From assembly GCA_045126215.1 (NCBI GenBank), contig JBGVOD010000038.1, positions 1-64,000 on the forward strand: DNA of 64,000 bases. The letters run 5' to 3'. Position 1 is the stretch's first letter. Each line of letters starts with the position of its first letter. Positions 25,756 to 35,039 of the stretch are shown one piece after another. The stretch comes from SVEL01 sp045126215 (lineage in GTDB: Bacteria > Bacillota > Clostridia > Lachnospirales > Lachnospiraceae). The notes under the pieces were generated by a model, which saw nothing but the letters and a program-made list of their open reading frames with translations, had not been told where the DNA came from and made no database searches. The translations under genes and the position numbers were made by a program.

Positions 25756-26370
25756 TTAACTTTCTTTCTTTAATCTCTTATATTCGCCTAAAATTTCTTT
25801 GTCAAAAGTATCACTAAGATATTTATCAATCTTTTCAATCTGATCTTTTCTTTTCTCTCTTAAAAGTATTTTTTTCTTCAACTCAATTCTGGCAGATTCA
25901 ATCCATTCTTCAAGACTTTTTAGATCATCTTCATATTCTTCCTGCCTCGTCACAAGCTCCTCTAAACTTCTATACGCTAACATAGCATTTGCTTCATTAA
26001 GTTTTCTTGGCAAATCCAACTCTTTATCTTCCAAAAGTACTAATTGATCATTTATATCATCAATCAATTCTTTGCTCTTATCAACCTTTTTAGCAGCTCT
26101 TGAATTGTCCGGTGCATCCATATTGGATACAATACCTTTCATTAACCTCTTTTTGAGAGTAACAAGTTCTTCTCTCTTTGAGTTGATAGTCCCTTGATTT
26201 TTGAGCAATTGATTAAGTTTTGCTTCAAGACTACTAATCTGCTGGGACTTATCACCCTCATTAATAAGAAGAAGCCATCTTCTGTCAAGACTTAAAATAG
26301 GTATTTTCATTCTTGAAATTTCTTTAATTATATCTTCAGATGTTATATCATCATAATTCTTTTTCTTCAT
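25756..26370 (-). CDS. Coiled-coil protein of unknown function
   Basis: I do not recognise a named family for this 204-residue protein. It is predicted to be cytosolic and almost wholly helical. A segment near the N-terminus, IPILSLDRRWLLLI, is hydrophobic. It is followed by two long heptad-rich stretches (about residues 42-80 and 95-190) rich in Lys, Glu and Leu. The start lies 3 bp after the rex stop codon, and acpS follows by 6 bp, so expression under the rex promoter is near certain. The context suggests a housekeeping role, but nothing specific can be claimed. Confidence 0.8.
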   Translation of the reverse strand: MKKKNYDDITSEDIIKEISRMKIPILSLDRRWLLLINEGDKSQQISSLEAKLNQLLKNQGTINSKREELVTLKKRLMKGIVSNMDAPDNSRAAKKVDKSKELIDDINDQLVLLEDKELDLPRKLNEANAMLAYRSLEELVTRQEEYEDDLKSLEEWIESARIELKKKILLREKRKDQIEKIDKYLSDTFDKEILGEYKRLKKES

Positions 26371-26373
26371 ATA

Positions 26374-27006
26374 CTAATCTTCTTTTCTTCTTTTAAGATT
26401 GTATGAAATACGCATTAAACTCTCAGACAAGTGTACGCTTTCAACTACAACATCATTTGGAACATTCAAATCTGTATGTGCAAAATTCCAGAAAGCCTTC
26501 ACACCTAATTTGACCAGCTTGTCTGCAACCTTCACGGCACCTGTCTTTGGAATAGCTATTGCAGCAATATCTATCTTGTTTGTTTTTGCAAACTCATCAA
26601 GTTCATCGAGTCCCTTGACCTCTATTCCGTTTATTTTTTTGCCCCTAAGTTCTTCGTTTATATCAAATATGGCAGTGATTACAAATCCTCTTTTTTTGAA
26701 ATTACCATAACCGGCTATTGCTCTGCCTAAGTTACCCGCACCAATTATAATAACATTGTGCCTTTCATCCAAACCAAGAATTTTTGCTATTTCATCATAT
26801 AAATATTTAACATTATATCCATATCCTTGCTGTCCAAAACCACCAAAATTATTTAAATCCTGACGAATCTGTGATGCTGTTACTTTCATCCTCTCGCTTA
26901 ACTCTCTTGAAGATATTCTTTCAACACCCATCTCAAGTAGTTCACTTAAATGTCTATAATATCTTGGCAATCTTTTAATTACTGCCGATGATATCTTCTC
27001 ACTCAC
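26374..27006 (-). CDS. rex: Redox-sensing transcriptional repressor Rex
   Basis: This 210-residue protein has an N-terminal winged helix (AVIKRLPRYYRHLSEL; SSRELSERMKVTASQIRQDL) with FGGFGQQGYGYNV, then a Rossmann domain with the NAD(H)-binding GAGNLGRAIAGY and IAIPKTGA. Rex represses fermentation and respiration genes when NAD is oxidised and leaves DNA as NADH rises. The start is GTG at 27006, preceded by GAGAGGTAG. A consensus promoter lies at 27047-27075. It heads an operon reaching yebC at 21304, including the NAD(P)HX repair enzyme. I found no clear TTGTTAA-type operator in the window. Confidence 0.96.
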   Translation of the reverse strand: MSEKISSAVIKRLPRYYRHLSELLEMGVERISSRELSERMKVTASQIRQDLNNFGGFGQQGYGYNVKYLYDEIAKILGLDERHNVIIIGAGNLGRAIAGYGNFKKRGFVITAIFDINEELRGKKINGIEVKGLDELDEFAKTNKIDIAAIAIPKTGAVKVADKLVKLGVKAFWNFAHTDLNVPNDVVVESVHLSESLMRISYNLKRRKED

Positions 27007-27046
27007 AATTTCTACCTCTCTTCTTGTACCCTATATATACTTTGTA

Positions 27047-27075
27047 ATTATAACTTTTTGTAAATATATTGTCAA
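27047..27075 (-). promoter_or_regulatory. Promoter of rex operon
   Basis: TTGACA (27070-27075) and TATAAT (27047-27052) are 17 bp apart on the minus strand: a perfect consensus pair. Confidence 0.87.
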
Positions 27076-27105
27076 ATTTTAAACAAACTTTTTATAAACG
27101 GGTCT

Positions 27106-28812
27106 TTATAAGTGAAAATATTCCATTGTATTTAATAAATCATCTGCTATTTCTTTTAACTGTCCAGCTTTATCTTTAATCTGTTCAAAAGCATTAGATA
27201 CCTCCGTTGTCTGAGCACAAGTTTCCTGTGTACTTGCAGCATTCTGCTCTGCGATTTCTGATAACCCTTCTACATTCTGTACAATTCTGTTTCTTGAACT
27301 CTCCAGCTGAATTGTTGTTGACTCAATCTGCTCAATTTTCTCCAAAGAAGTACTTATACCATTCATTACTTCTAATACGATTCTTTCAGTTTCAGTCATA
27401 TTGCCACTCTGACTATAAATAATCTCATGTACTTTACTCATTATTTCAACAGCTTCATCTGAATTGCTTATCAAAGTATTTGTTATTTCTTCAATTGTAC
27501 GGCTTGATTCATTTGATTGTTCAGCCAGTTTCTGAATCTGTGCTGCAACAACTGCAAATCCACGACCACTTTCACCTGCTCTTGCAGCTTCAATACTTGC
27601 ATTTAAACTAAGAAGATTTGTTTCCTCAGCAATGGAAGAAATAATTGCTGTTGCTTCACGAATTTTCTGTGCAGAATCATTTGTTAAGTTTGTCTGTTTT
27701 GTAATCGTATCAATAGACTTCTCAACCTCTTCATTAATCAATCTAAGTTGCTGAATTGTAGAAGTTGCCTGTTCACTGGATTTTCTCATTATATCAGCAT
27801 TCTGATTAAGCAATTCCATTTCTCTTGATGTTACACCAATCTGTTCACCCATAAGCATAATATTTTCAGTTGTACTCTTTGTACTCTTTGCCTGTTCTGA
27901 AATATTACCTGTAATAGAATTAACTGCATCTTCAACTTGTTTCATAGTTGAGTTTGTTTCCTCTGCTGTCACATCAAGCTCATCAGACGCTGATGTAAGC
28001 TGTTTCGTAGTATTTGTAATCTTCATAATAATGTTCTGCAGTACCTTCTGCAATACATCAATAGAATTTGCCAAATCACCTATTTCATCTTTTCTTCCTA
28101 ACAGTTTTTCATCAATTGGATTTCCAAGCTCTCCATCTGCAACACTTTGTACTGCGCCGATTCCTTTCTTTAATGACTTTGTGATTGACATCGAAATAAT
28201 TGCTGCAACGACAATACATATTACTACAACCACAATAACACTAAAAATAACAGTCCAAATAATGCTATTAATAGCTGCATCTTTATCTTCTTTGTTTGTA
28301 CCAACAAATATCATTCCTATGGGCTCTGAATCTGTCCCTTTCTGATAAACAGGAATATAATATCCATAATTCATAGTTCCTTCTAATGAAACGGATGAAC
28401 TAAAATATTCTTCACCACCCTTTAATACCTTTTCAACTATAATATCGCCAGCTGGAGAGCCTAAAATACGTTTACCATTTTCATCCTTTGCAGAAGTCAT
28501 AATTCGTTCACTTCCGTAGAAAAATGTAACATCCATCCCAGTCTCTTCTTTTATATTATCAAGCAGATTTTCTGATTTTGAAATATTATATCCACCTTTC
28601 CATACATCCCCATTTTCTGCTCTTAAGTAATTTCCTGAATTCTGGTTATAAGCAGCTAAGCTGGCTTTCGCTGTGGCACTAAGCGAATCCTTCACTTCAC
28701 TGATAAGTGATTCCTTCACCTGTGTCATAGTAATAATTATTGTAACCAGTCCAAGTAATAAAACAGGCAATATTGCAATTGACAATATCTTTTTCTTTAA
28801 ATCTATTCTCAT
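27106..28812 (-). CDS. Methyl-accepting chemotaxis protein with single Cache domain
   Basis: This 568-residue chemoreceptor has a membrane helix near 8-30, an extracytoplasmic sCache-like sensor (to about 185; YGYYIPVYQKGTDSEPIGMIFVGT is its end strand region), a second helix near 188-213, HAMP, and a methyl-accepting signalling domain whose tip reads EETNLLSLNASIEAARAGES, here cited in part as LLSLNASIEAARAG. The tip sequence is intact, so coupling to CheA/CheW is expected. It begins 22 bp after the BMP-type lipoprotein gene in the same direction. No other che or flagellar genes are in the window. Confidence 0.93.
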   Translation of the reverse strand: MRIDLKKKILSIAILPVLLLGLVTIIITMTQVKESLISEVKDSLSATAKASLAAYNQNSGNYLRAENGDVWKGGYNISKSENLLDNIKEETGMDVTFFYGSERIMTSAKDENGKRILGSPAGDIIVEKVLKGGEEYFSSSVSLEGTMNYGYYIPVYQKGTDSEPIGMIFVGTNKEDKDAAINSIIWTVIFSVIVVVVICIVVAAIISMSITKSLKKGIGAVQSVADGELGNPIDEKLLGRKDEIGDLANSIDVLQKVLQNIIMKITNTTKQLTSASDELDVTAEETNSTMKQVEDAVNSITGNISEQAKSTKSTTENIMLMGEQIGVTSREMELLNQNADIMRKSSEQATSTIQQLRLINEEVEKSIDTITKQTNLTNDSAQKIREATAIISSIAEETNLLSLNASIEAARAGESGRGFAVVAAQIQKLAEQSNESSRTIEEITNTLISNSDEAVEIMSKVHEIIYSQSGNMTETERIVLEVMNGISTSLEKIEQIESTTIQLESSRNRIVQNVEGLSEIAEQNAASTQETCAQTTEVSNAFEQIKDKAGQLKEIADDLLNTMEYFHL

Positions 28813-28833
28813 GAATTCACGTTCCTCTCTTAA

Positions 28834-30012
28834 TTAACCCAAAACAAGTACATTCTTATAATACCAATTAATGCCTCCTGTAATAGTAGCATCATCCAAA
28901 GTTTTTCCTTCTTCTCCTATGGTACTTCCATCATTAGTTTCTATTACACCATCAAATACATTAAATGAGCCGGAAAGTATTTGTGCAGTTGCCTCATCAA
29001 CCTTTTCCTGTGTACCTTCAACACAGAAGTCTGCTAAATCAGTTACTTCAACAAGTCCCTCTGACATACCACCATAATAATTTGAACCATCCCAGTTTCC
29101 TTCAATAACACTCTCTACAGCAGAGGTGTAATATGCACTCCAATTCCAAATAACACTACACAGACAAGAATCTGGTGTTTCCTTACTCATATCTGAATTG
29201 TATCCGATTCCATATACACCTTTTTCCTGTGCTAATGTCTGTGGATAAGGAGTATCACAGTGCTGTGACATTACATCACATCCCATAGACAATAGTTCTT
29301 CTGTTGCAGCTTTTTCTGCTTCTGGGTCATACCAGCTGTTTGTAACCTTGACATACACAACTGCATCCTCATTTACCGAATGAACACCCATCGCAAAAGC
29401 ATCAATACCACCTGTAACTTCGGAATTTGAAGAATCCTGTGCGGCAACATATCCGATTTTATTTGTTTTTGTATTCATCCCTGCAACAATACCACTTATG
29501 TAACGCGCCTGATAAATTCGTCCAAAATAATTATTAAAGTTTTTTCCATTACTCATATATCCGGTTCCATGGGAAAAATAAATGTCTGGATATTTTTCTG
29601 CCATTTCAGCTGTAGTCTGCATATATCCCCAGCTTGTAGTAAAAATAATATTACATCCTTCATCTACACATTCCTGTATAGCTTTTTCTATTGCATCTTT
29701 ATCTCCATCATCAATATTTATTTTTCTGACAATCTGGTCATTTGAAAGTCCTAAATTTTCCTGCATACCTTGAATACCAATGTCATGAGTATAGGAATAT
29801 CCACTTCCTTCAGCAGGATCAGAAATATGTAAAACACCAACCTTAATATCCTCTTTTGCAATTCCTTTTCCGTTATCAGCTAACTCAGTGTTTTTTTCAT
29901 TTCCTTTATTCGTGGCATAATCATCAATACTTTCATTTCCACCACAGGCACTAAATAAAAACATACAACTTAAAAGAATAGATAAACATTGTTTTTTTCG
30001 ATTTTTCTTCAT
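28834..30012 (-). CDS. BMP family (PnrA/Med-like) substrate-binding lipoprotein
   Basis: This 392-residue protein starts with a lipoprotein signal peptide: basic KKNRKK, a hydrophobic stretch and lipobox LFSACGG with the acylated cysteine at about 22. The mature part has the BMP/PnrA pattern: KVGVLHISDPAEGSGYSYTHD, IFTTSWGYMQTTAEMA, FSHGTGY, YVAAQDSSNSEVTGGIDAFAMG and a C-terminal EGLVEVTDLADF. Such proteins normally feed nucleosides to an ABC importer. No ABC genes are next to it; instead a chemoreceptor follows after 21 bp. A role as a ligand-binding partner in chemotaxis is therefore a reasonable inference. Confidence 0.9.
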   Translation of the reverse strand: MKKNRKKQCLSILLSCMFLFSACGGNESIDDYATNKGNEKNTELADNGKGIAKEDIKVGVLHISDPAEGSGYSYTHDIGIQGMQENLGLSNDQIVRKINIDDGDKDAIEKAIQECVDEGCNIIFTTSWGYMQTTAEMAEKYPDIYFSHGTGYMSNGKNFNNYFGRIYQARYISGIVAGMNTKTNKIGYVAAQDSSNSEVTGGIDAFAMGVHSVNEDAVVYVKVTNSWYDPEAEKAATEELLSMGCDVMSQHCDTPYPQTLAQEKGVYGIGYNSDMSKETPDSCLCSVIWNWSAYYTSAVESVIEGNWDGSNYYGGMSEGLVEVTDLADFCVEGTQEKVDEATAQILSGSFNVFDGVIETNDGSTIGEEGKTLDDATITGGINWYYKNVLVLG

Positions 30013-30045
30013 TCTTAACCTCCCAAACTTCCTTAATAATAGTTA

Positions 30046-30069
30046 ATGCTCCCTGTTATTAGGGAGCAT
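30046..30069 (-). terminator. Hairpin after carbamate kinase gene
   Basis: ATGCTCCCT pairs with AGGGAGCAT around a 6-nt loop. The minus-strand sequence beyond is TAACTATTATT, so termination is likely incomplete. Confidence 0.6.
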
Positions 30070-30082
30070 AATGATACCATAA

Positions 30083-31000
30083 TTATTTTATAATTGTTCC
30101 AACCTTACCTGAAATACCCTCTTTTGCCTTTGTAATATTTGTAATTACAGCCTTTCTTCCTGCCTTTGCAGTTACGAAATTAAGAGATGCCTGAATTTTT
30201 GGTAAGTTTGTTAATGGGTCAAGTCTGCCTGACTCTACTATTTTTGTTGCATCATCAACTGACATTTCCTTAAGTTCTTCACCTTCAATAGAAAGATTAT
30301 CTGATGATGTAAGAATCATAAGTGTAGAAGCATCAATCATATCTGCAAGTTTTGCAGCAGTATAATCTTTTTCAATAATCGCAGATGCTCCCTTAAGTGT
30401 TGTTCTCTGATCTAATACAGGGATTCCGCCACCACCTGCTGCAATAACAATCTGATTAGCATTCACAAGTGTGTTAATAGCATCTATTTCATAAATATCT
30501 ACAGGCATTGGCGACGCAATAATTCTTCTGTATCCTTTGCCTTCTTCATATAATACATAGTTACCTTTCTTTTCCTCAAGTTCGGCCTCATCTTTTGTCA
30601 TATATCTTCCAATAATTTTAGTTGGATTATTAAATGCTTTATCAAAAGGATCAACTCTAACCTGTGTTATAATTGTCGATACAGGTTTATATATGCCTCT
30701 ATTCAACAATTCACTACGAACAGCATTCTGTAAATCATATCCTATGTATCCCTGACTCATTGCAGCACATACAGACATAGGTGCCACTGTATATTTTGAA
30801 TCCAATCTGCTAAATTCTGTCATTGCAGTCTGAATCATACCTACCTGTGGTCCATTACTATGTGTAACAACAACCTCATATTTTGCCTCAACTAAATCTG
30901 CAATAGCCTTTGCAGCAACTTTAACTCTTTCCTGCTGTTTTGGGAAAGAATCGCTAAATGCATTTCTTCCTAAAGCAACTACTACTTTATTATTTTCCAT
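30083..31000 (-). CDS. arcC: Carbamate kinase
   Basis: This 305-residue amino-acid-kinase-fold enzyme catalyses carbamoyl phosphate + ADP to ATP, ammonia and CO2. Motifs: VVVALGRNAF at the start, THSNGPQVGMI, MSVCAAMSQGYIGYDLQNA, GRYMTKDEAE, ASPMPVDIYEIDAI, AAGGGGIPV and ASAIIEKDYTAAKLA. The usual LGGNAL reads LGRNAF, a variant I recall in clostridial relatives. No arginine deiminase or ornithine carbamoyltransferase gene adjoins it, so the source of carbamoyl phosphate is not evident. The ATG follows GAGGAATATAT. Confidence 0.92.
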   Translation of the reverse strand: MENNKVVVALGRNAFSDSFPKQQERVKVAAKAIADLVEAKYEVVVTHSNGPQVGMIQTAMTEFSRLDSKYTVAPMSVCAAMSQGYIGYDLQNAVRSELLNRGIYKPVSTIITQVRVDPFDKAFNNPTKIIGRYMTKDEAELEEKKGNYVLYEEGKGYRRIIASPMPVDIYEIDAINTLVNANQIVIAAGGGGIPVLDQRTTLKGASAIIEKDYTAAKLADMIDASTLMILTSSDNLSIEGEELKEMSVDDATKIVESGRLDPLTNLPKIQASLNFVTAKAGRKAVITNITKAKEGISGKVGTIIK

Positions 31001-31071
31001 ATATATTCCTCATTTCCGCGTTCACGCAATTACTAAGTAGTATTATACATAATTTACACAAAAATTTCAAC

Positions 31072-32250
31072 TTACATCTTTCTTCTTCTCTTGCGTCGCT
31101 TTTTTCTCTTATATCTCTTTATTTCAAGACGTATTCTTAATACAGCATAAACAAGTACTGCTAAGATGACTATTATCTTAAAAATATTTATAATAATATC
31201 AAAAAAACTGATCTCACTTTTTTCATCTTCATTGCCATTATCTTTCGAATCTGTATTAGTGATATTTGATGATTCATTTTCATCTGTCTGTGAAGTTTCT
31301 GTTTCCTCTTCAAACTTGTCTCTGTCAGCCATATATTTCTCATCAAGTCTTTCAAAATAGCTGCTGTCTACATTTTCTTTCAGATACTCATATATCGCAA
31401 TATTATCACTATATGCTCCTGATGAGCTTGGAGAATTAAGTGTTACAACCATAAACACTCTTCCGTTAATATTTGCATACGTTACAAGAGTTTCTCCAGC
31501 CTCTGTGGTATATCCTGTTTTGCCTCCAAAGCAGTCCGGATAATAGAACTTTTCTCCACTTATCATAAGCTTGTTACTATTTTTCCAGTACCTTGTTTCA
31601 TTCATTTTATTTGTAGGTGGTACCTCATATCTTATAGTATGAATAAGCTCTCTATACATACTGTAATCAGAATATGCTTTTTTTCCAATTAGTGCCATAT
31701 CATATGCACATGTATAATGATTCTCATCATGAAGACCATGTGGATTTACAAAATTAGAATTTATACATCCTAGTTCTTTTGCTTTCTCATTCATTAATTT
31801 TGCAAACTCTTGATTGCTACCCGAAACATGTTCTGCAAGTGCATTTGCAATATCATTAGCAGATACCAGCATCAATCCATACATACATTGAAGTACTGTC
31901 ATATTTTCGCCTTCATCAGCATATGCAGAACTCTCACCAGATTTTATAGCAAACACTGCATCATGGCTAAAAGTTACTGTTTCATCCATCTCACAGTTAT
32001 CAAGCACTAACATTGATGTAAGAATTTTTGTTATACTGGCAGGATAATGTTTTTTAAATATATTTTTTTCATATAATGTATATCCTGTTTTAATATCAAC
32101 AACAATTGCAGAATCAGAATTAAGTTCTGGCAAATCCAATGTCTCCTGTTCACCTTTTTCTGTAGTAATTACACTGGTTGCAAAACAAGAGCATGTATAA
32201 ATCAAGGTCATCATAATTGTCATTATAATCAACGACAATTTCTTACGCAT
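31072..32250 (-). CDS. D-alanyl-D-alanine carboxypeptidase (DacF-like)
   Basis: This 392-residue penicillin-binding protein has a signal peptide (to about residue 24), then the three active-site motifs of S11 peptidases: S72-ITK in HYPASITKIL, SAN in LVSANDIANAL, and KTG in FGGKTGYTTEAG. It trims the terminal D-alanine of peptidoglycan. After the catalytic domain there is an acidic Ser/Thr/Asn linker, a membrane helix near 355-375 and a very basic tail (RYKRKKRRKRRRK), so it is anchored at both ends or after signal cleavage at the C-terminus. SigG nearby in the genome fits a sporulating cell, but a sporulation role is not shown. Confidence 0.92.
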   Translation of the reverse strand: MRKKLSLIIMTIMMTLIYTCSCFATSVITTEKGEQETLDLPELNSDSAIVVDIKTGYTLYEKNIFKKHYPASITKILTSMLVLDNCEMDETVTFSHDAVFAIKSGESSAYADEGENMTVLQCMYGLMLVSANDIANALAEHVSGSNQEFAKLMNEKAKELGCINSNFVNPHGLHDENHYTCAYDMALIGKKAYSDYSMYRELIHTIRYEVPPTNKMNETRYWKNSNKLMISGEKFYYPDCFGGKTGYTTEAGETLVTYANINGRVFMVVTLNSPSSSGAYSDNIAIYEYLKENVDSSYFERLDEKYMADRDKFEEETETSQTDENESSNITNTDSKDNGNEDEKSEISFFDIIINIFKIIVILAVLVYAVLRIRLEIKRYKRKKRRKRRRKM

Positions 32251-32282
32251 CTTTTATTCTTCTTTCATCTATTATAATATAT

Positions 32283-33716
32283 TTATTTCTTTTTCTGTTG
32301 TACATTTTCATGGTCTGTAACTGTCTCTTCTGCTTCTTTTACAGTTTTTTCATTTTCATTAACAGTATTTTCAGTCACTTCTTTTTTATCGAAAGTTTCA
32401 AGTATAAAATTCTTGTACTCATTATTTATTATTTCAATTACACCTAAAATCTTTGTTGGTTTTCCAAAAAAGCCTTTAATTATAAAGAATTTTACAAAAC
32501 AAGAAACTGGATTGTTTTCACTATCAAGAATTCTTACAGAGAATTTCACACAATCTCTACCCTTGTCAAGTTTGTTGAGTTTTTCTATTCTTCTTACAAA
32601 CTTTTCCTTATCGTCTTCATAGATATAATCTGTCATCTGAGACCTGCTTTCATTTTTTGAAAGCTCATAACCGAACAGTTCTTTCCATTTTTCATTGACA
32701 AACATTGTATCTTTACTAATGCTATAGTCAACTACGACTGTATCAGAATTGTCTGTAACAATAAAATATCTCTGTTTATTTATCTGACCACTTCTGATGT
32801 ATGAAGCAATAAGGTAGATAAAATATATAATCAGCAGTACAAATAATACGCCCATCTCAATCATAAGGGTAACTCCCTCATCCTGTATAAGGCGAGTCTG
32901 TTCTTCAACTGTTTTTGCCGAAACGACAGCAACAACATACCATTTATTATATGATATTTTTGAGAAACATAAATAGCTCTTACTATTATCACTACCATAT
33001 GAAACATTTCCAAGATTCTTCTGTTTCATATTACTTATCAGATTTGTTGCAGCTTTTTTGTCTGTTGTAAGTATCTGTGAAATATTCTCTACTTCATCAA
33101 GACCATTTCCTCTTGAAAGCAATGTTCCATTTTGTTTGATAAGGAATAAGTTTCCATTATCACCAAAAGTATTAATATCAGTAAAGCTTGAAAAATCTTC
33201 AAATGTAGATACTGCAACTAAAAGTCCCTGAACCTCATCATCACTCTTAATTGGAACAACAAAACCTATAGCTGAAAAATTCTCCTCTTCATCCCTAAGT
33301 TCTACAATAGATTTTTTCCCTGTTATAGATTTTTCAAAAAAAGTATATGAAGTATAGTCTTTTGTTCCTTTGCATTCAAGACCTTTTCCTTCTAAATTGA
33401 TAATATCATAGTCTGAAAAACCATCAACTGTAATCTGCATTTCAAGAACATCCAATAAACTACTGTTCTTCTGCATCCCATTTTCACTCACATAAACAGA
33501 TAAGGCTTCAAGAACCTTAAATCTTTCATCAATTTTTATATTTACAGCTATTGCTGCCTCCTCAACAATGTTGTTCAGATAGTTATTTGTCTGAATCTTT
33601 AAATTCTCATATGTGTTTGTATAATAATTATAAAAAACACCAATATTTACCAACAATATACATGATGTAATAATTATCGATGTTAAATATCTTCTAAACT
33701 TTTTAATAATCTTCAT
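32283..33716 (-). CDS. Membrane sensor with double-Cache and PAS domains, no output domain
   Basis: This 477-residue protein has a membrane helix near 10-32, an extracytoplasmic dCache-type sensor (to about 290), a second helix near 293-320 and a cytoplasmic PAS-like domain (WKELFGYELSKNES; GKPTKILGVIEIINNE). It ends in a short charged tail (ENTVNENEKTVKEAEETV...). Proteins of this layout usually continue into GGDEF, EAL or kinase domains; none is present and there is no sign of a downstream remnant in the next 30 bp. The ATG at 33716 follows GAGGT by 5 nt. The role is unknown. Confidence 0.82.
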   Translation of the reverse strand: MKIIKKFRRYLTSIIITSCILLVNIGVFYNYYTNTYENLKIQTNNYLNNIVEEAAIAVNIKIDERFKVLEALSVYVSENGMQKNSSLLDVLEMQITVDGFSDYDIINLEGKGLECKGTKDYTSYTFFEKSITGKKSIVELRDEEENFSAIGFVVPIKSDDEVQGLLVAVSTFEDFSSFTDINTFGDNGNLFLIKQNGTLLSRGNGLDEVENISQILTTDKKAATNLISNMKQKNLGNVSYGSDNSKSYLCFSKISYNKWYVVAVVSAKTVEEQTRLIQDEGVTLMIEMGVLFVLLIIYFIYLIASYIRSGQINKQRYFIVTDNSDTVVVDYSISKDTMFVNEKWKELFGYELSKNESRSQMTDYIYEDDKEKFVRRIEKLNKLDKGRDCVKFSVRILDSENNPVSCFVKFFIIKGFFGKPTKILGVIEIINNEYKNFILETFDKKEVTENTVNENEKTVKEAEETVTDHENVQQKKK

Positions 33717-33786
33717 TCCGTACCTCATTTTGTAAAAAAATACTTTACTAGTATACTCGTCATCGTCCTTTTTTACAAGAGATTTA

Positions 33787-34998
33787 TTAACACATTTTTT
33801 TATTTTTGTTATTTATTTCCCTCATGTTAAATATAATATATTTTAATACATCAACCGTATAATCAAGCTCATTTATTGTATTATTTGTATTAAAAGTAAA
33901 CCTTAATGTACCATTAATATATTCTTTATTGTTTTTTATTGCCTTAATGACATGACTTGGTTCATGAACATCTGAATTACATGCAGAGCCTGCTGAAGCA
34001 CAAATCCCATAAGAATCAAGCAGTTTTACAACTATGTTGCTATTAATATATTTAAATGAAACATTAACATTTGAGGATACTCTTCTCATCATATCGCCAT
34101 TAATCTTGCACTCAGGTATTTCTTTTAATATTCTATTTACGAAATGACTTTGCAGATTCTTAAGATACACTTCTTTTTTATCAAAATCAGAATATATATT
34201 TCTTGCTGCCATTGCCATTCCTGCTATACTATTCATATTGTACGTACCAGCTCTTAAGGATTTTTCCTGTCCCCCACCATTCATAAAAGGATACATCTTT
34301 ATATTATTTTTTGCGTACAAAAAGCCTACTCCCTTGGGAGAGCCAAACTTATGACCAGATGCTGACATCATATCCAGCTTCAGCTTTTTTACATCAATCT
34401 TTATATGACCAAAAGCAGCTACGGCATCACTATGACATAAAGCTCCATACCTTTTAGCAATGCTACTCACCATGCTTATTGGTTCAATAACTCCAATTTC
34501 GTTATTAACCATCATAACAGATACCATATATGTTCTGTTATTTATTTTTCTTTTTAAATCGTCTATATTTATTATTCCATTTTCATATACTTTTATATAT
34601 TCTACATCAACACCTTTTTCTTTCAGTCTTTTAGCAGCATTAATAACGGCATGATGTTCTATTTCCGAGATAAGTAATCTATTTCTTTTCTTATCACTAA
34701 CCATTTTTTCAACTATCATTTTAATTGCCCAGTTGTCAGACTCTGTCCCACCTGATGTAAAATATATTTCATCAGCATCACAATTAATTATATCAGATAT
34801 TGTTCTTCTGCTTTGTTCAACGATTTCTCTTGTTTCTTTTGCAATTTTATAGTCAGATGACGCATTTGCATAATATTCTTCCGAATACTTTGACATCAGT
34901 TCTTTTACGCTATCACTTATAGGCATAGTGGCAGCATTATCCAGATATATATATTTCAATTTGTTATTTTCATAATTTTCTTGATTAACACTATTCAT
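33787..34998 (-). CDS. Cysteine desulfurase (NifS/IscS family)
   Basis: This 403-residue PLP enzyme takes sulfur from cysteine. Motifs: YLDNAATMPIS, TSGGTESDNWAI, SEIEHHAV, HSDAVAAFGH, the PLP lysine in SASGHKFGSPKGVGFLY, RAGTYN and the catalytic loop CASAGSACNS. The short gap before the loop suggests a NifS-like, group I enzyme. No scaffold (iscU), thiI or mnmA gene adjoins it, so its sulfur acceptor is unknown. It is divergent from the flippase gene with only 41 bp between start codons. Confidence 0.92.
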   Translation of the reverse strand: MNSVNQENYENNKLKYIYLDNAATMPISDSVKELMSKYSEEYYANASSDYKIAKETREIVEQSRRTISDIINCDADEIYFTSGGTESDNWAIKMIVEKMVSDKKRNRLLISEIEHHAVINAAKRLKEKGVDVEYIKVYENGIINIDDLKRKINNRTYMVSVMMVNNEIGVIEPISMVSSIAKRYGALCHSDAVAAFGHIKIDVKKLKLDMMSASGHKFGSPKGVGFLYAKNNIKMYPFMNGGGQEKSLRAGTYNMNSIAGMAMAARNIYSDFDKKEVYLKNLQSHFVNRILKEIPECKINGDMMRRVSSNVNVSFKYINSNIVVKLLDSYGICASAGSACNSDVHEPSHVIKAIKNNKEYINGTLRFTFNTNNTINELDYTVDVLKYIIFNMREINNKNKKMC

Positions 34999-35039
34999 AT
35001 TTAAACATAACCTTTCATAATATAATAATAAAAAAGTCT

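Noticed and set aside
30083..31000. Inactive carbamate kinase because of LGRNAF
   Set aside because: All other motifs are intact and I recall similar variants in clostridial enzymes, so loss of function is not supported.
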